From the NCBI RefSeq assembly GCF_003149515.1, contig NZ_CP029145.1, forward strand, positions 372,001-436,000: 64,000 nucleotides of DNA, written 5' to 3'. This document shows positions 52,279 through 61,900 of this stretch, piece after piece. Every line of letters starts with the position of its first letter. The stretch's first letter is position 1. The translations under genes and the position numbers were made by a program. Under the pieces are notes generated by a model, which was not told the origin of the DNA, made no database searches, and saw only the letters and a program-made list of their open reading frames with translations. This DNA comes from Hymenobacter nivis (GTDB taxonomy: Bacteria; Bacteroidota; Bacteroidia; Cytophagales; Hymenobacteraceae).

Positions 52279-54939
52279 ATGGACTACTACCTGGCTTCGG
52301 CTGCCGACATTGCCCAGGCGCTGGAAACCTCGCCCGCGGGCCTCGACGCGGCCACGGCCCGGCAGCGTCTGGCCGCGCACGGCCCCAACGAGCTGGTGGC
52401 CACCGCCCGGAAATCGTGGTGGCGGCTGCTGTTGCACCAGTTCACCGACGTGATGATTCTGGTGCTGCTGGCGGCGGCCGGCGTGTCGGTGCTGATGGGC
52501 GAGGCCAACGCGGCCTACGTCATCCTGGCCATCGTGGGGCTGAACGCTGCCGTGGGCTTCGGGCAGGAATACCGGGCCGACAAGGCCCTGGCCGCGCTGC
52601 AAAAGATGGCGGCCCAGCAGGCCCAGGTGCTGCGCGGCGGCACCCCCCAAACCGTGCCCGCCGCCAGCCTGGTGCCCGGCGATGCGGTGTTGCTCGAAGC
52701 CGGCAACGTCATCCCGGCCGACGTGCGCTTCCTCGAAACCCACGCCCTGAAAGTGGACGAGTCGTCGCTGACCGGCGAATCGGCCAACGTGGCGAAAAAC
52801 GCCGACCCGCTGCCCCCCGGCGACTACTCCCTCGGCGACCGCCGCAACCTGGGCTACCGCGGTACCAACGTTACCAACGGGCGGGCCACGGCCTACGTGG
52901 TGGCCACCGGCATGGGCACCGAGCTGGGCAAAATTGCCGCCCTCGTTCAAACCAAAGAAGTGGCCACGCCGCTGCAAAAGCGGCTGGCCACGCTCGGCGT
53001 GCGCTTGTCGGCGGCGGCGCTGGCGGTGGGGGCCCTGTTCTTCCTGATGGGCTGGCTGCGCGGCGCACCCCTGCGCGAGCTGCTGCTCGTGTCGGTGGCG
53101 CTGGCCATTGCGGCGCTGCCCGAAGCCCTGCCGGCCCTCGTAACGGTGGCCCTCGCGCTGGGGGCCGAGCGCCTGGTGCGGCACCACGCCCTGGTGCGCA
53201 AGCTGCCCGCCGTGGAAACCCTGGGCTCGGTCACCTACATCTGTACCGACAAAACCGGCACGCTCACCCTCAACCAGATGACGGTGCAGGAAGTGTACGA
53301 AGCGCCCCAGCCGGCGCCGCCCGGGCTGGGCCCCGGCAATGGGCTGCTCATGGCCATGGCCCTGAACAACGACGTGGCCCAGGGCCCCGACGGCCAGTGG
53401 CTGGGCGACTCCACCGAGGTGGCCCTGGCCCGCTACGCCGCCGAGCACGCCCACGCCCACCCCGCCCTCGAAGCCCGGTTTCCGCGCGTTGCCGAGCTGC
53501 CCTTCGACGCCGAGCGCAAGTGCATGACCACCGTGCACCAAACCGCCGACGGCGTGCTGGTGCTGACGAAGGGGGCCGTGGGGGCCCTGTTTGCGCAGCT
53601 CGCCGCGGGCCAGAAGGTTAAAATCCCCGACCTGGAGCGGCGCGCAAACGCTTTGGCTGGCCAGGGCTACCGGGTGCTGGGCTACGCCGCCAAGCACCTG
53701 CCCGCGCTGCCCGCCGACCTCAGCCCCGCCGCCCTCGAAACCGGTCTCACCTTCCTGGGCATCGCCGGGATGATGGACCCGCCCCGCGCCGAGGCCCGCC
53801 AGGCTGTGGCCGAGTGCCGGGCCGCCGGCATCAAATGCGTGATGATTACCGGCGACCACAAGCTCACGGGCCAGGCCATTGCCGAAAAGCTGGGCATCCT
53901 CGCGGGCCCCGGCGAGTTGGTACTCACGGGCCCCGAGCTGGCCAAGCTCGACGGGGCGGCCTTCGCCGCCATCGTGGAGAATGTGCGCGTGTACGCCCGC
54001 GTGGACCCGGCCCAGAAGCTGCGCATCATCCGCGCGCTGCAAGCCCGGCACCAGTTCGTGGCCATGACCGGCGACGGCGTGAACGACGCCCCGGCCCTAA
54101 AAAACGCCGATATCGGCGTGGCTATGGGTATCAGCGGCACGGAGGTGGCTAAGGAGGCCGCCCACCTGGTGCTGCTCGACGACAACTTCGCCACCATTGT
54201 GCAGGCGGTGAAGGAGGGGCGGCGCGTGTTCGACAATATCCTCAAGTTCATCCGTTACCTGCTGGCGGGCAGCGTGGGCGAGATTCTGGCCATCTCGCTG
54301 GCCCCGCTGCTGGGGCTGCCGGTGCCGCTGCTGGCCATCCATATCCTGTGGGTCAACCTGATAACCGACGGCCTGCCCGGCCTGGCCCTGGCCTACGAGC
54401 CCGCCGAGGCCACCGCCATGCAGCGCCCGCCCACCGACCCGCGCCAGACCATTTTTGCGGGCGGCTTGGGTTGGTTCGTGCTCGGGGTGGGGGCGCTGGT
54501 GGGGGGCCTCACGCTGGGCACGCAGGCGTGGGCCCTGCGCGATGGCGACGCCCACTGGCAGACGATGGCCTTCAGCGTGCTCTGTTTCAGCCAGCTGGGG
54601 CTGGCGCTGGCCGTGCGCTCGCAGCACGAATCCGTTTTCCGCCAGGGCCTGTGGTCCAACCGGCCCCTGCTGGCGGCGGTGGTGCTGACGGTGGGGGCCC
54701 AACTGCTGGCCATCTACCTGCCTTTCCTGAACCGGCTGCTTAGCACCCAGCCCCTGAGCGCGGCCGAGCTGGCCGGTACGCTGGCCGCCGCCAGCCTGGT
54801 GTTTTGGGCCGTAGAGGCGCAGAAGCTGGTCCTGCGCCGGCGGAGCGCCCGCTCCGTGGGGGGGCCGCCGGCGCAGGACCAGCTTCTGGGGCCCCCCGCC
54901 TTGCCGCCGGCCAAGGCCGTGCGCCTGGTCCGGGCCTAG
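52279..54939 (+). CDS. P-type (P2-like) cation-transporting ATPase
   Basis: This 886-aa membrane ATPase has the full P-type motif set: an N-terminal cation-ATPase domain (ALETSPAGLDAATARQRLAAHGPNEL), the actuator motif LTGESANVAK, the M4 ion site ALPEALPALVTVAL, phosphorylation site Asp324 in CTDKTGTLTLNQM, nucleotide-binding KGAVGALF, and the hinge TGDGVNDAPALKNADIGVAM. The M5-M6 helices include HILWVNLITDGLPGLALAYEPAE. PEALP rather than PEGLP in M4 and the absence of Cys motifs exclude a Cu/Zn P1B pump; Ca2+, Mn2+ or a monovalent cation are possible. The start at 52279 gives the family N terminus. The C-terminal 40 residues, after the last TM helix, are encoded across an inverted repeat. 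Two stress-protein genes follow. Confidence 0.9.
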   Translation: MDYYLASAADIAQALETSPAGLDAATARQRLAAHGPNELVATARKSWWRLLLHQFTDVMILVLLAAAGVSVLMGEANAAYVILAIVGLNAAVGFGQEYRADKALAALQKMAAQQAQVLRGGTPQTVPAASLVPGDAVLLEAGNVIPADVRFLETHALKVDESSLTGESANVAKNADPLPPGDYSLGDRRNLGYRGTNVTNGRATAYVVATGMGTELGKIAALVQTKEVATPLQKRLATLGVRLSAAALAVGALFFLMGWLRGAPLRELLLVSVALAIAALPEALPALVTVALALGAERLVRHHALVRKLPAVETLGSVTYICTDKTGTLTLNQMTVQEVYEAPQPAPPGLGPGNGLLMAMALNNDVAQGPDGQWLGDSTEVALARYAAEHAHAHPALEARFPRVAELPFDAERKCMTTVHQTADGVLVLTKGAVGALFAQLAAGQKVKIPDLERRANALAGQGYRVLGYAAKHLPALPADLSPAALETGLTFLGIAGMMDPPRAEARQAVAECRAAGIKCVMITGDHKLTGQAIAEKLGILAGPGELVLTGPELAKLDGAAFAAIVENVRVYARVDPAQKLRIIRALQARHQFVAMTGDGVNDAPALKNADIGVAMGISGTEVAKEAAHLVLLDDNFATIVQAVKEGRRVFDNILKFIRYLLAGSVGEILAISLAPLLGLPVPLLAIHILWVNLITDGLPGLALAYEPAEATAMQRPPTDPRQTIFAGGLGWFVLGVGALVGGLTLGTQAWALRDGDAHWQTMAFSVLCFSQLGLALAVRSQHESVFRQGLWSNRPLLAAVVLTVGAQLLAIYLPFLNRLLSTQPLSAAELAGTLAAASLVFWAVEAQKLVLRRRSARSVGGPPAQDQLLGPPALPPAKAVRLVRA
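54820..54888. repeat. 24-bp inverted repeat inside the ATPase 3' coding region
   Basis: Arms 54820-54843 and 54865-54888 are exact complements (CAGAAGCTGGTCCTGCGCCG and its inverse at the ends), with a further small hairpin GGAGCG/CGCTCC between them. The reading frame passes through both arms, so the tail sequence RRRSARSVGGPPAQDQLLGPP derives partly from inverted DNA of the preceding codons. Confidence 0.85.
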
Positions 54940-55013
54940 GGCTCCCGGCGCTTGGCGCCGGCCCCCAATTGCCTTATCCGTTCGTTGTTCATTCTATTTT
55001 TTTCCGTTTCGCC

Positions 55014-55859
55014 ATGGCCCTCAACTTCGTCGTGCTCACCGATTTTTCGCCCGCCGGGGCGCGGGCCCAGGCCTACGCCGCCGCGCTGGCCGCGCCCGTG
55101 GGCGCCGTGCTCCATTTGGTGCACATTGCGTCGCCCATGCCCGTCACCACCCTGGAGTACGGCCTGTCGCTGCCCGCGCTGGACGGCGGCTACGTGCGGG
55201 AAATCCGCCATTCGCTGGCCCAGGACGCGGCCCGGCTGCCGGTGCCGGCCACGGCCGAAGTCGTTGAAAACGACTGGTACGCGGCCGTGGTGCAGGCCCT
55301 CGCCGCCTACCGCCCCGCGCTGCTGATTTCCGGCCTCACGGCCACCCACGGGCGGTTCGACGAGTGGTTCAGCAACCGCACCTTGCCGCTGGCCCACAAC
55401 ACGGGCTACCCGCTGCTGCTGGTGCCCGAGCACCTGCCCGCGGCCGCTGTGCACCCGCCCCGCCGCCTGGCCCTGGCCGTGCGCGACCAGCCCTTTGCCC
55501 TGGCCCCGCCGGCCGCGGCCCTGGCCCCGCTGCTCGCCGCGCTGGGCACCGCCGTTTTGCCCATAACGGTGCTGCCTGCCGCCGAAGCGGGCGCCGGCCA
55601 GCGCGGCTGGCGCGCGGTGCAGCACTGCGGGCTGGCCGCGGCGCTGCCGCCGGGAGGCCTGCACCGGGTAGTGGGCCCCGCGCCGGCGGCGGGCATCCAG
55701 CAGGCCGTGGCCGAGCTATCGGCCGATGTGCTGGCCCTGCTCGATTCGGGCCACGGCTGGATGAACATGCTCTTCGGCGGCAGCGTCCTCAGCGAGGTGC
55801 TGCGCCACACGCAAGTGCCCGTGCTGCTGCTGGCCACGCAGGAGCTGCCCTCGGAGTGA
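55014..55859 (+). CDS. tandem-domain universal stress protein
   Basis: This 281-aa cytosolic protein has an N-terminal UspA-like fold: MALNFVVLTDFSPAGARAQAYAAALAAPVGAVLHLVHIASPMP, PALLISGLTATHGRFDEWFSNRTLPLAHNTGYPLLLVPEHLP. A second, more degenerate domain ends in DVLALLDSGHGWMNMLFGGSVLSEVLRHTQVPVLLLA. The ATP-binding G-x2-G-x9-G(S/T) motif is only partly kept. It is 74 bp downstream of the P-type ATPase and may be cotranscribed. Function beyond stress-protein family membership cannot be read. Confidence 0.85.
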   Translation: MALNFVVLTDFSPAGARAQAYAAALAAPVGAVLHLVHIASPMPVTTLEYGLSLPALDGGYVREIRHSLAQDAARLPVPATAEVVENDWYAAVVQALAAYRPALLISGLTATHGRFDEWFSNRTLPLAHNTGYPLLLVPEHLPAAAVHPPRRLALAVRDQPFALAPPAAALAPLLAALGTAVLPITVLPAAEAGAGQRGWRAVQHCGLAAALPPGGLHRVVGPAPAAGIQQAVAELSADVLALLDSGHGWMNMLFGGSVLSEVLRHTQVPVLLLATQELPSE

Positions 55860-56004
55860 CCGGCTGGCGGCGCGGCGCTGAGCTGAGCCTGGGCCCGTGA
55901 ACCGCGGAAAAAACCGGCGGATCGGGTCCCGGCTCAGGAATCGCCGCAGGCCATCCACAGCACTTGCATTGCAAAAAATTAACCTTCCAAATTTCCCTTT
56001 CCTT

Positions 56005-56922
56005 ATGGCCCTCACGCTCATTGTTTTCGCCGGATTTTACCCGCCTGCCCGCCGGGCCATCCAGTACGCCGACCTCCTGGCCGAGGCCATGCACGGGCGG
56101 CTGGTGCTACTGCACGTCAACCGCGCCTCGCTCTACGACGTCAACGGCCTGGCGGCGCAGGGCTACCACCGGCAGGAGCTGGTGCGCCAGACCGATACGG
56201 CCGCCATCCTCCACCAGCAGGCCGAGGGGCTGCGCACCGCCGCCACCGTGGAAGTAGCCACCGACCTGCTGCCCGCCGTGGCCCAGAACCTGGCCCATCG
56301 CTACGAGCCGGCGCTGTTTGTGCTCAGCCAGGCCGACGACGACCGCCCCCCCGCGGCTGAGCTGGTGGCCGCCGCCGCCGAGCTGCTGCGGGCCGGCAGC
56401 TACCCGCTGCTGGTGGTGCCGCCCACCGCCCCGGCCGAGCACCCGCCGCGCCGCATCCTCATCGCCGCCGACCGCGAGCCGTTTGCGCTGGCGCCCGCGG
56501 CCAGCGCCCTGCGGGCGCTGCTGGCACTGCCGGGCACGGAGGTGGTGGTGGCCCACGTGTCGAGCGGCGTGGAGGACGACGAGGGCTGCGCCCTGGCTTT
56601 GCGCGCCGTGCAGGCCAGCGGCTTGGTCGAGGGCCTGCCCGTGCCCGAGCTGCGTGGCTACCAGCACGAGCACTACGACCAGGGCGTGATTGCCGCCGTC
56701 CGCGACGTGCAGGCCGACCTCGTGGTGGTGCTGGCCCGCCAGCGCAGCTACCTCAGCGACTTGTTTCACCGCAGCGTTACGGCCCACTTGCTGGAAAACT
56801 GCCCCGTGTCCGTCCTGGTGCTGCCCGTGGTGGCCATGCCCCTGGCCCCGCCGCCCCTGGATCTTGCCGCCGCCGCCCAGTACACCAACGCGGTGCTCAT
56901 CAGCCTGGCCCCGGCGGTGTGA
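56005..56922 (+). CDS. second tandem-domain universal stress protein
   Basis: This 305-aa paralogue of the preceding protein has LIVFAGFYPPARRAIQYADLLAEAMHGRLVLLHVNRASLYD, PALFVLSQADDD, YPLLVVPPTAPAEHPPRRILIAADREPFAL (start of the second domain) and DLVVVLARQRSYLSDLFHRSVTAHLLENCPVSVLVLPV. The H-R-S-V-T segment of the second domain is closest to the usual UspA loop. The two USP genes and the ATPase form one same-strand block ending at a convergent hairpin at 57275. 56923-57274 contains no recognisable gene. Confidence 0.85.
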   Translation: MALTLIVFAGFYPPARRAIQYADLLAEAMHGRLVLLHVNRASLYDVNGLAAQGYHRQELVRQTDTAAILHQQAEGLRTAATVEVATDLLPAVAQNLAHRYEPALFVLSQADDDRPPAAELVAAAAELLRAGSYPLLVVPPTAPAEHPPRRILIAADREPFALAPAASALRALLALPGTEVVVAHVSSGVEDDEGCALALRAVQASGLVEGLPVPELRGYQHEHYDQGVIAAVRDVQADLVVVLARQRSYLSDLFHRSVTAHLLENCPVSVLVLPVVAMPLAPPPLDLAAAAQYTNAVLISLAPAV

Positions 56923-57274
56923 AGGGATGAGAACCGCCGTGCTGAACGCAGCGCCAGCTGAAAGCGGCGGGCCACGTTGAGGCGGTGCCTGGTTTCGCGC
57001 GGCCCGTCCGGCGCAGGCAATGCGCCGGGCGCGGGCCTAAGCTTGGCGTACAGTTTTTCAAAAGGGATAGATTCCGTAGCTGTTGGTGGCACGAATCAAA
57101 AGCAGGGCGAGCCTTCTCCCCATACGGCCGGTACAGCCTTGGGCATTTCCCTTCAAGTGGCGGATTGGCTAGCCGCGGTGCGGAACGCGGGGCCGACTGG
57201 ATTGCCGGCTTGCCGCCAGTTTTAGGGCCCCGGGCAACGGGCAGGGCAGGCTATGCTCCGCCGATGCTTGCCCG

Positions 57275-57337
57275 GGGCTCCTAAAAGCGTTTAGGCCGCC
57301 GGGCAAACTCCGGCGGCCTAAACGCTTTTAGGAGCCC
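57275..57337. terminator. 28-bp perfect hairpin between convergent genes
   Basis: Arms 57275-57302 and 57310-57337 are exact complements with loop GCAAACT. The stem includes CTAAAAGCGTTTAGG. It lies 8 bp beyond the stop codon of the XrtX-associated gene (minus strand) and would serve as its terminator and as a backstop for the stress-protein transcript. Confidence 0.8.
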
Positions 57338-57344
57338 AAAGCCG

Positions 57345-57833
57345 CTACGGCCGGGATGGCGCGGCCACGGGCGGGCTCAACAGCGCCAGCGCGTAGCCGG
57401 CCAGCAGCGCCAGCGGCGAGGACGCCGCGCTAATCAGCAGGTGGCCCTGCTCGGTGGCCACGGGCCAGTGGCCGGCGCGCCCCAGGGCCAGCAGCCCCAG
57501 GCCCACCACCAGCGCCGCCCCAAAGCCGCCCACCACCCAGCGGGTGCCGCGCCCGCGCAGTAGCACGTGCAGGGCCCCGGCGCTGGCCCCGGCATACAGC
57601 AAGTGGTACGTGACCGACGCCGGCAGGCTGTGCTGGCTCAGCCCTGGGGCCCCGGCGGTGGGGCCCCAGGGCCCGCTCACCAGGGCCCCGGCGGCCCGCC
57701 ACGCCCGCGTCAGCACGGCAAACACTTCCTCCTGAAACTGGCCCAACACGACCAGCACGACCCCAAAAAAGGCCAGGGCCAGCCAGCGGGCCCAGGGGCG
57801 CGCCGGTGGGCGGGCCTCACGCCGCGGGCGCAT
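57345..57833 (-). CDS. XrtX-associated membrane protein
   Basis: This 162-aa membrane protein has about four hydrophobic segments (WLALAFFGVVLVVLGQF, YHLLYAGASAGALHVLL, VVGGFGAALVVGLGLLAL, SSPLALLAGYALALL). The N terminus is Arg/Pro-rich. It overlaps the exosortase gene by 17 bp. Bacteroidota XrtX genes are typically followed by such a small membrane partner; the role is unknown but probably assists sorting. The identification rests mainly on this context. Confidence 0.7.
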   Translation of the reverse strand: MRPRREARPPARPWARWLALAFFGVVLVVLGQFQEEVFAVLTRAWRAAGALVSGPWGPTAGAPGLSQHSLPASVTYHLLYAGASAGALHVLLRGRGTRWVVGGFGAALVVGLGLLALGRAGHWPVATEQGHLLISAASSPLALLAGYALALLSPPVAAPSRP

Positions 57834-58362
57834 GTTCAGCGCGGGCGGCCGGCCGCCCGTTCGTCCACCACGCCCACAGGGCGAGGATGGCCGCGTAGGC
57901 CACGAAGGTGAACGTGTAGTGGTGGTTAAAGTCCACGGTGTGGTACCAGTAGGTGTGGTTGAGGGCCAGCACCGCCACGCGCGCCACGTTCACGCAGTAC
58001 AACGCGACGATGCCCAGGGCAATGAACCAGCCCCGGCGCCGGTCGGTGGCGGGGTAGGCCAGTACGAAGCCGGCAAACAGTGCGTACAGCACCAAGCCGT
58101 TGCAGGGGTCGCCCACGAGCACGGCCGGCTGGCCCGCCATCCGCAGCAGGGTGGGGGAGGTGGGCACCGTGCTGGCCGCAAACCCAAAGGCCCGCAGGCC
58201 CCACGCCGCCGCCCGCGCCACCTGCACCGACAGGGCATGGTCGAGGCGGCCGTCGGGGCCCAGGCCGTGCTCGTAGCCCAGCCACCAGAGTAGGTATAGC
58301 CCAGTAGCCACAGCCAGAAAACGCCACTGGGGCCGGGCGGTTTTACTGAAAAGAACAGCCAT
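57817..58362 (-). CDS. xrtX: exosortase of the XrtX type
   Basis: This 181-aa polytopic protein has the exosortase/archaeosortase triad: Cys87 in VLVGDPCNGLVLYALFAGF, Arg128 in CVNVARVAVLALNH and His in TVDFNHHYTFTFVAY (147/148). Exosortases cleave the C-terminal sorting signal of PEP-CTERM-like proteins at the periplasmic face and attach the product to surface polysaccharide or lipid. A PID-CTERM protein, the expected substrate class, is encoded 295 bp upstream on the same strand. The start at 58362 gives MAVLFSKTARPQWR before TM1; the extension is in the palindrome-adjacent leader. Confidence 0.88.
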   Translation of the reverse strand: MAVLFSKTARPQWRFLAVATGLYLLWWLGYEHGLGPDGRLDHALSVQVARAAAWGLRAFGFAASTVPTSPTLLRMAGQPAVLVGDPCNGLVLYALFAGFVLAYPATDRRRGWFIALGIVALYCVNVARVAVLALNHTYWYHTVDFNHHYTFTFVAYAAILALWAWWTNGRPAARAEHAPAA

Positions 58363-58430
58363 AAAATGGGAAAGTAAAAAGTTGTCAGCTGCTAAGTAGT
58401 CGCGCAAAAGTAACCGTAGCAAAAAAGGCG

Positions 58431-58518
58431 GTCATGCTGAGCGCAGTCGAAGCATCTCTACCGCAACAGTAATTATTTACTTACGAGGTAGAGATGCTTC
58501 GACTGCGCTCAGCATGAC
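58431..58518. repeat. family-A palindromic element upstream of xrtX
   Basis: GTCATGCTGAGCGCAGTCGA and TCGACTGCGCTCAGCATGAC are exact complements at the ends, continuing with AGCATCTCTACC / GGTAGAGATGCT around the spacer AGTAATTATTTACTT. It lies 69 bp upstream of the exosortase start and may affect its expression. Confidence 0.85.
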
Positions 58519-58656
58519 GTTCAGTTCAATACGCTTACTTATGCGTGAGTACTTAATTATCCGTTGTTAGCCAATAGGTTGTATTGGTGTTGGCAACGAT
58601 AACTAGCAACTGACAACTACTATCAGACAACGGAAGCAAACAGGGCCCCGGGAAGA

Positions 58657-58872
58657 CTAACGGGCGCGGCGGCGGTCGCGGAGTTTTTTCAGGCCGAGGG
58701 CTACGCCGCTGGCCAGCAAGATGGACGCGCCCCCGTCGATGGGCACGGCGGTGGGTGCGTTGGGCGTGGGGCCCCCCGAGCCGGGACCATCTTGGGCTAG
58801 GGCCGGGGCGGCAACGAGCAGGAAGCACGCAACGGTGCCGTACAGGGCGGCTACTAAAGTATTCTTTTTCAT
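58657..58872 (-). CDS. PID-CTERM sorting-signal protein (likely XrtX substrate)
   Basis: This 71-aa protein has a signal peptide (about 1-26, APALAQ), a short Gly/Pro linker and a C-terminal tripartite sorting tail: PIDGGAS (44-50), a hydrophobic helix ILLASGVALGLKKL, and a basic end RDRRRAR. This is the PID-CTERM class paired with XrtX exosortases in Bacteroidota. Almost nothing remains of the protein after removal of both signals (about 20 residues), so it may be a small surface or signalling peptide rather than an enzyme. It lies upstream of xrtX on the same strand, separated by the family-A palindrome. Confidence 0.85.
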   Translation of the reverse strand: MKKNTLVAALYGTVACFLLVAAPALAQDGPGSGGPTPNAPTAVPIDGGASILLASGVALGLKKLRDRRRAR

Positions 58873-58974
58873 GGTAAAAGGAATATGAAAAGGGGGAGGG
58901 AAATGAGCAAATGCAACTTAGCCCAGGGCAGCGCCAGGTGGGGATTGGGGGCCCCGCCCGGCGCTGCGGGCAGG

Positions 58975-61900
58975 CTATTGGATAATGGCCAGGCGCTTCA
59001 CCACTTTGGTAGTGCCGCCGGTCATTTGCAGGGTATATATCCCGAAGGCGAGGTGCGAAACGTCGAACTGCGCTGTGGCGCCCGCGGCCGTCATCGGCAG
59101 CGTGCGTTGCGACACTACCTGGCCGAGCTGGTTGTAGAGCGTGGCCGTGACCGGCGAGCGGCCCAGCTCGGCGGGGAGCAGCAGCGTGAAGCTGCCGCGG
59201 GCCGGGTTGGGGTACAGCTGTACCAGTTGGGCCAGCGCAGCGGGGTTAGTGGCCAGCACCGCCGAGGGGCCGAAGTACAGGCTAAACCGGCCCCGCAGGG
59301 ACTTGGTGGCCGCCGTGAAGGTGTAGAGTGGCTGCTGCTTGAGGTCGATGCGGGCCCCGGTCTGGGCATCCAGCAGCAGCACCTGCGTCGTGGCGGCGAA
59401 GTTAATGACGCTGGCTGCGTTCAGGGTGAATACACCCGTGTTGGGTACCTGCACATCAAGTGGCACGCTGGTTGCCACCGTGGCCACCAGCGGCGCCAAG
59501 CCGTTGATGGACAGCGCATCGCTAGCCGCGAAGCTGCTGATGCTCAGGCCCGACGAGCTGGGCAGCTTGTAGGCATCGAACTTGGCATCGTAGCCGGCCG
59601 TGGCGCCTTGCTCGAAGTACACGTTGGCTTCGTCGGCCAGCAGCAGGGCGGCGCCTTGCAGCTTCAGGTTCACCAGGGGCCGGGTGTCGGGGCCCCCGCG
59701 GTTGAAGCTGGGGGTGGCGGCAAACGTGGTGACGCGGGCGGCGTTGTTCAGGGCGAGGCTGCCCGTCGTCTGCCCGGTGCTGACGCGGGCGAAGAAGCCC
59801 TGCATGGCGGAAATCTGCGGGTTGCCCACGCCGTTCACGTAGCTGCGGTACTGGCCCACGTACTGGCCGGTGCTCTGGTACACGTACACGGCGTCGTCCA
59901 CGTTAGTGCGCGTCACGCCGCCCATTAGGCTGAAGTCCAGCGGCGAGGGGTAGGGGTTGCCCAGCAGCTGCCAGCCGCTCTGGGGCAGGGTGCCGCGCAT
60001 CAGGTTCGTGCTGGCCTGGGGCCCGTTGTTGAGCGTGCCCTTCAGGGCCACCACGGCCGTGGCCGGGATGTTCACCGTGTAGCCGCTCATGATGCTCATC
60101 GGGTCGCTGCCCATGGGTACTACGAAGCCCATGTCGAAGGCACTCGTTGCGTCGGCTGCGCTGGTCACGCGGGCTTGGTCATAACCAAATACGTTCGGGA
60201 AGGGCGTCACGCTGCCGCTATTGGCCCCGGCCGAATTGTAGGCCTGGTTGAAAATCGGACTGAAGCCGGGGGTATTAGCGCTCAGGTCGTTGAGGGTCGC
60301 GCTAGCCACCGGCGAGCTGTAGTGGCGGTAGCCCGGCCCGGCGTTGTAGAAGGGGTCGATAGCGCGCTGCATGGTTGCAGGTCCTACTACGGCACCGTTA
60401 GTGTTCACTACCAGAGCTGTGCCAGCTTTGGGCGTCGAGAGCAGCGTCAGCGGCTGGCTGGCGCTCGTGATCAGGTTGCCGTTGGTTAGGGCCAGCACTT
60501 GGGCGATGCGTACTCCGCCGTTGTTCAGGGTCAGGCCGGCCGTGTTGTTCACTGTTAGGCTGCGCACCGTGTCGGGGAGACCCGTACCAGTGGTCTGAGC
60601 TGCGCCGCCGTTGTACACGTAGTTAGCCTTCTTGTTAAAGGTGCGGGTGAGTTGGATAGCGCCGGTTGAGCCCATGGCACTGATGCCGTCGGAGCTGCAA
60701 ATGCGCAGCGTTGAACCATCCTGCATCACGAAGCTACCGGGCCCGGTCACGGGCAGGCAGCTGGTGGCCAGCACGCCCTGGATGCTCAGTGTGCCACCCG
60801 TTTGCAGGGTCAGCGTACCATTCACTTGGATGGGGCCGTTGAAGGCCGCCACGCCGGTGCCGGTGATGGTGATGTTGTTATAAGTACCCGCTTCCACCGG
60901 CATGGCGGTGCTCACGATCAGGTTAGGGTTGACCACGACGTTGGTCGGGCCGCCGGCCGCGCCCGTGCCGATCCACGGCGTTTGCACAAAGGGAAAAGTG
61001 GCGCGGAAAGTCGTGTCGTTATTTTCCACACCGGTCTTGAATCCCAGGACCCCTAACAGTTGGGGCGTCTTCACGCTAGTGCTGTTGGGCGTGTAGTCGT
61101 CGTACCATAGGCCGATGGCGGCTAGTACTGCGCCGCCTACGGCCTTCAACTCAATGCTTACTACTTCGTCTTCCAAGCGGCGTCCATTAGGGAAACCGTC
61201 CATGTTGGGAATGGGCTGGATATCGGTGCTACCGTTGAAGCGCGTGTCAACCAAGCCGAGCACGGCGGCGGCCAGCAGACCCTGGTTGCTAAACTCCTTG
61301 TTGGGCTGTCCATTGATGGTACGCGGGGTGGCGGGCACGGCCATGTTCAGGCGCAGCATGTCGCCGCCGGGGTTGCCACTGATATTGGCGCTCAGGGGCA
61401 AGAAGTTGTTGATGAACGGCTTGCCCTCTGCCAGTGGGTTGCCATTGGGCTTACCTGTGGCAAGCTGGTAGGGCCGCATGTTAGGTACGCCAGTGTGGAA
61501 AATAGGCTTGATGTCGACCGACCGCGGGCTGTTGGGCTTGAGCAGGTAACCACCGAGAGAGGCATCGGCCAAGGCTGTGCCGGCTACGGCGGCGGAGCCT
61601 TTTAGCGGGTACAGGCCCGACTGCGTGTTGCCGAAGTCGAAGCCCTTGGCAGGCAGGCCAGGAAAGCCAGCCAGCGACGCTTTTTGCACGTCGAGGGCTG
61701 CCAGTTGCGGCACGGCATTGCCAAATAGGCGGGTGTCCACGTACAGGCCCAGTTCGGGGTTGGATAGGTAATCGTCTGTGCCAGCGTCTTCGTTGTACGG
61801 TGTCAATGCATTCCAACGATCCTTGCCGCCGATGGGGTTAATCACCTCGTTGGTAAGGGGCATGCCTATGCGCGATACCTGCACATAGTCGCCCTGGATT

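Noticed and set aside
56923..57274. Minus-strand peptide with IPFEKLYAKLRPAPG and ETRHRLNVARRFQLAL
   Set aside because: It might be a gene relic, but no family is recognisable and the frame is short; not enough support to annotate.
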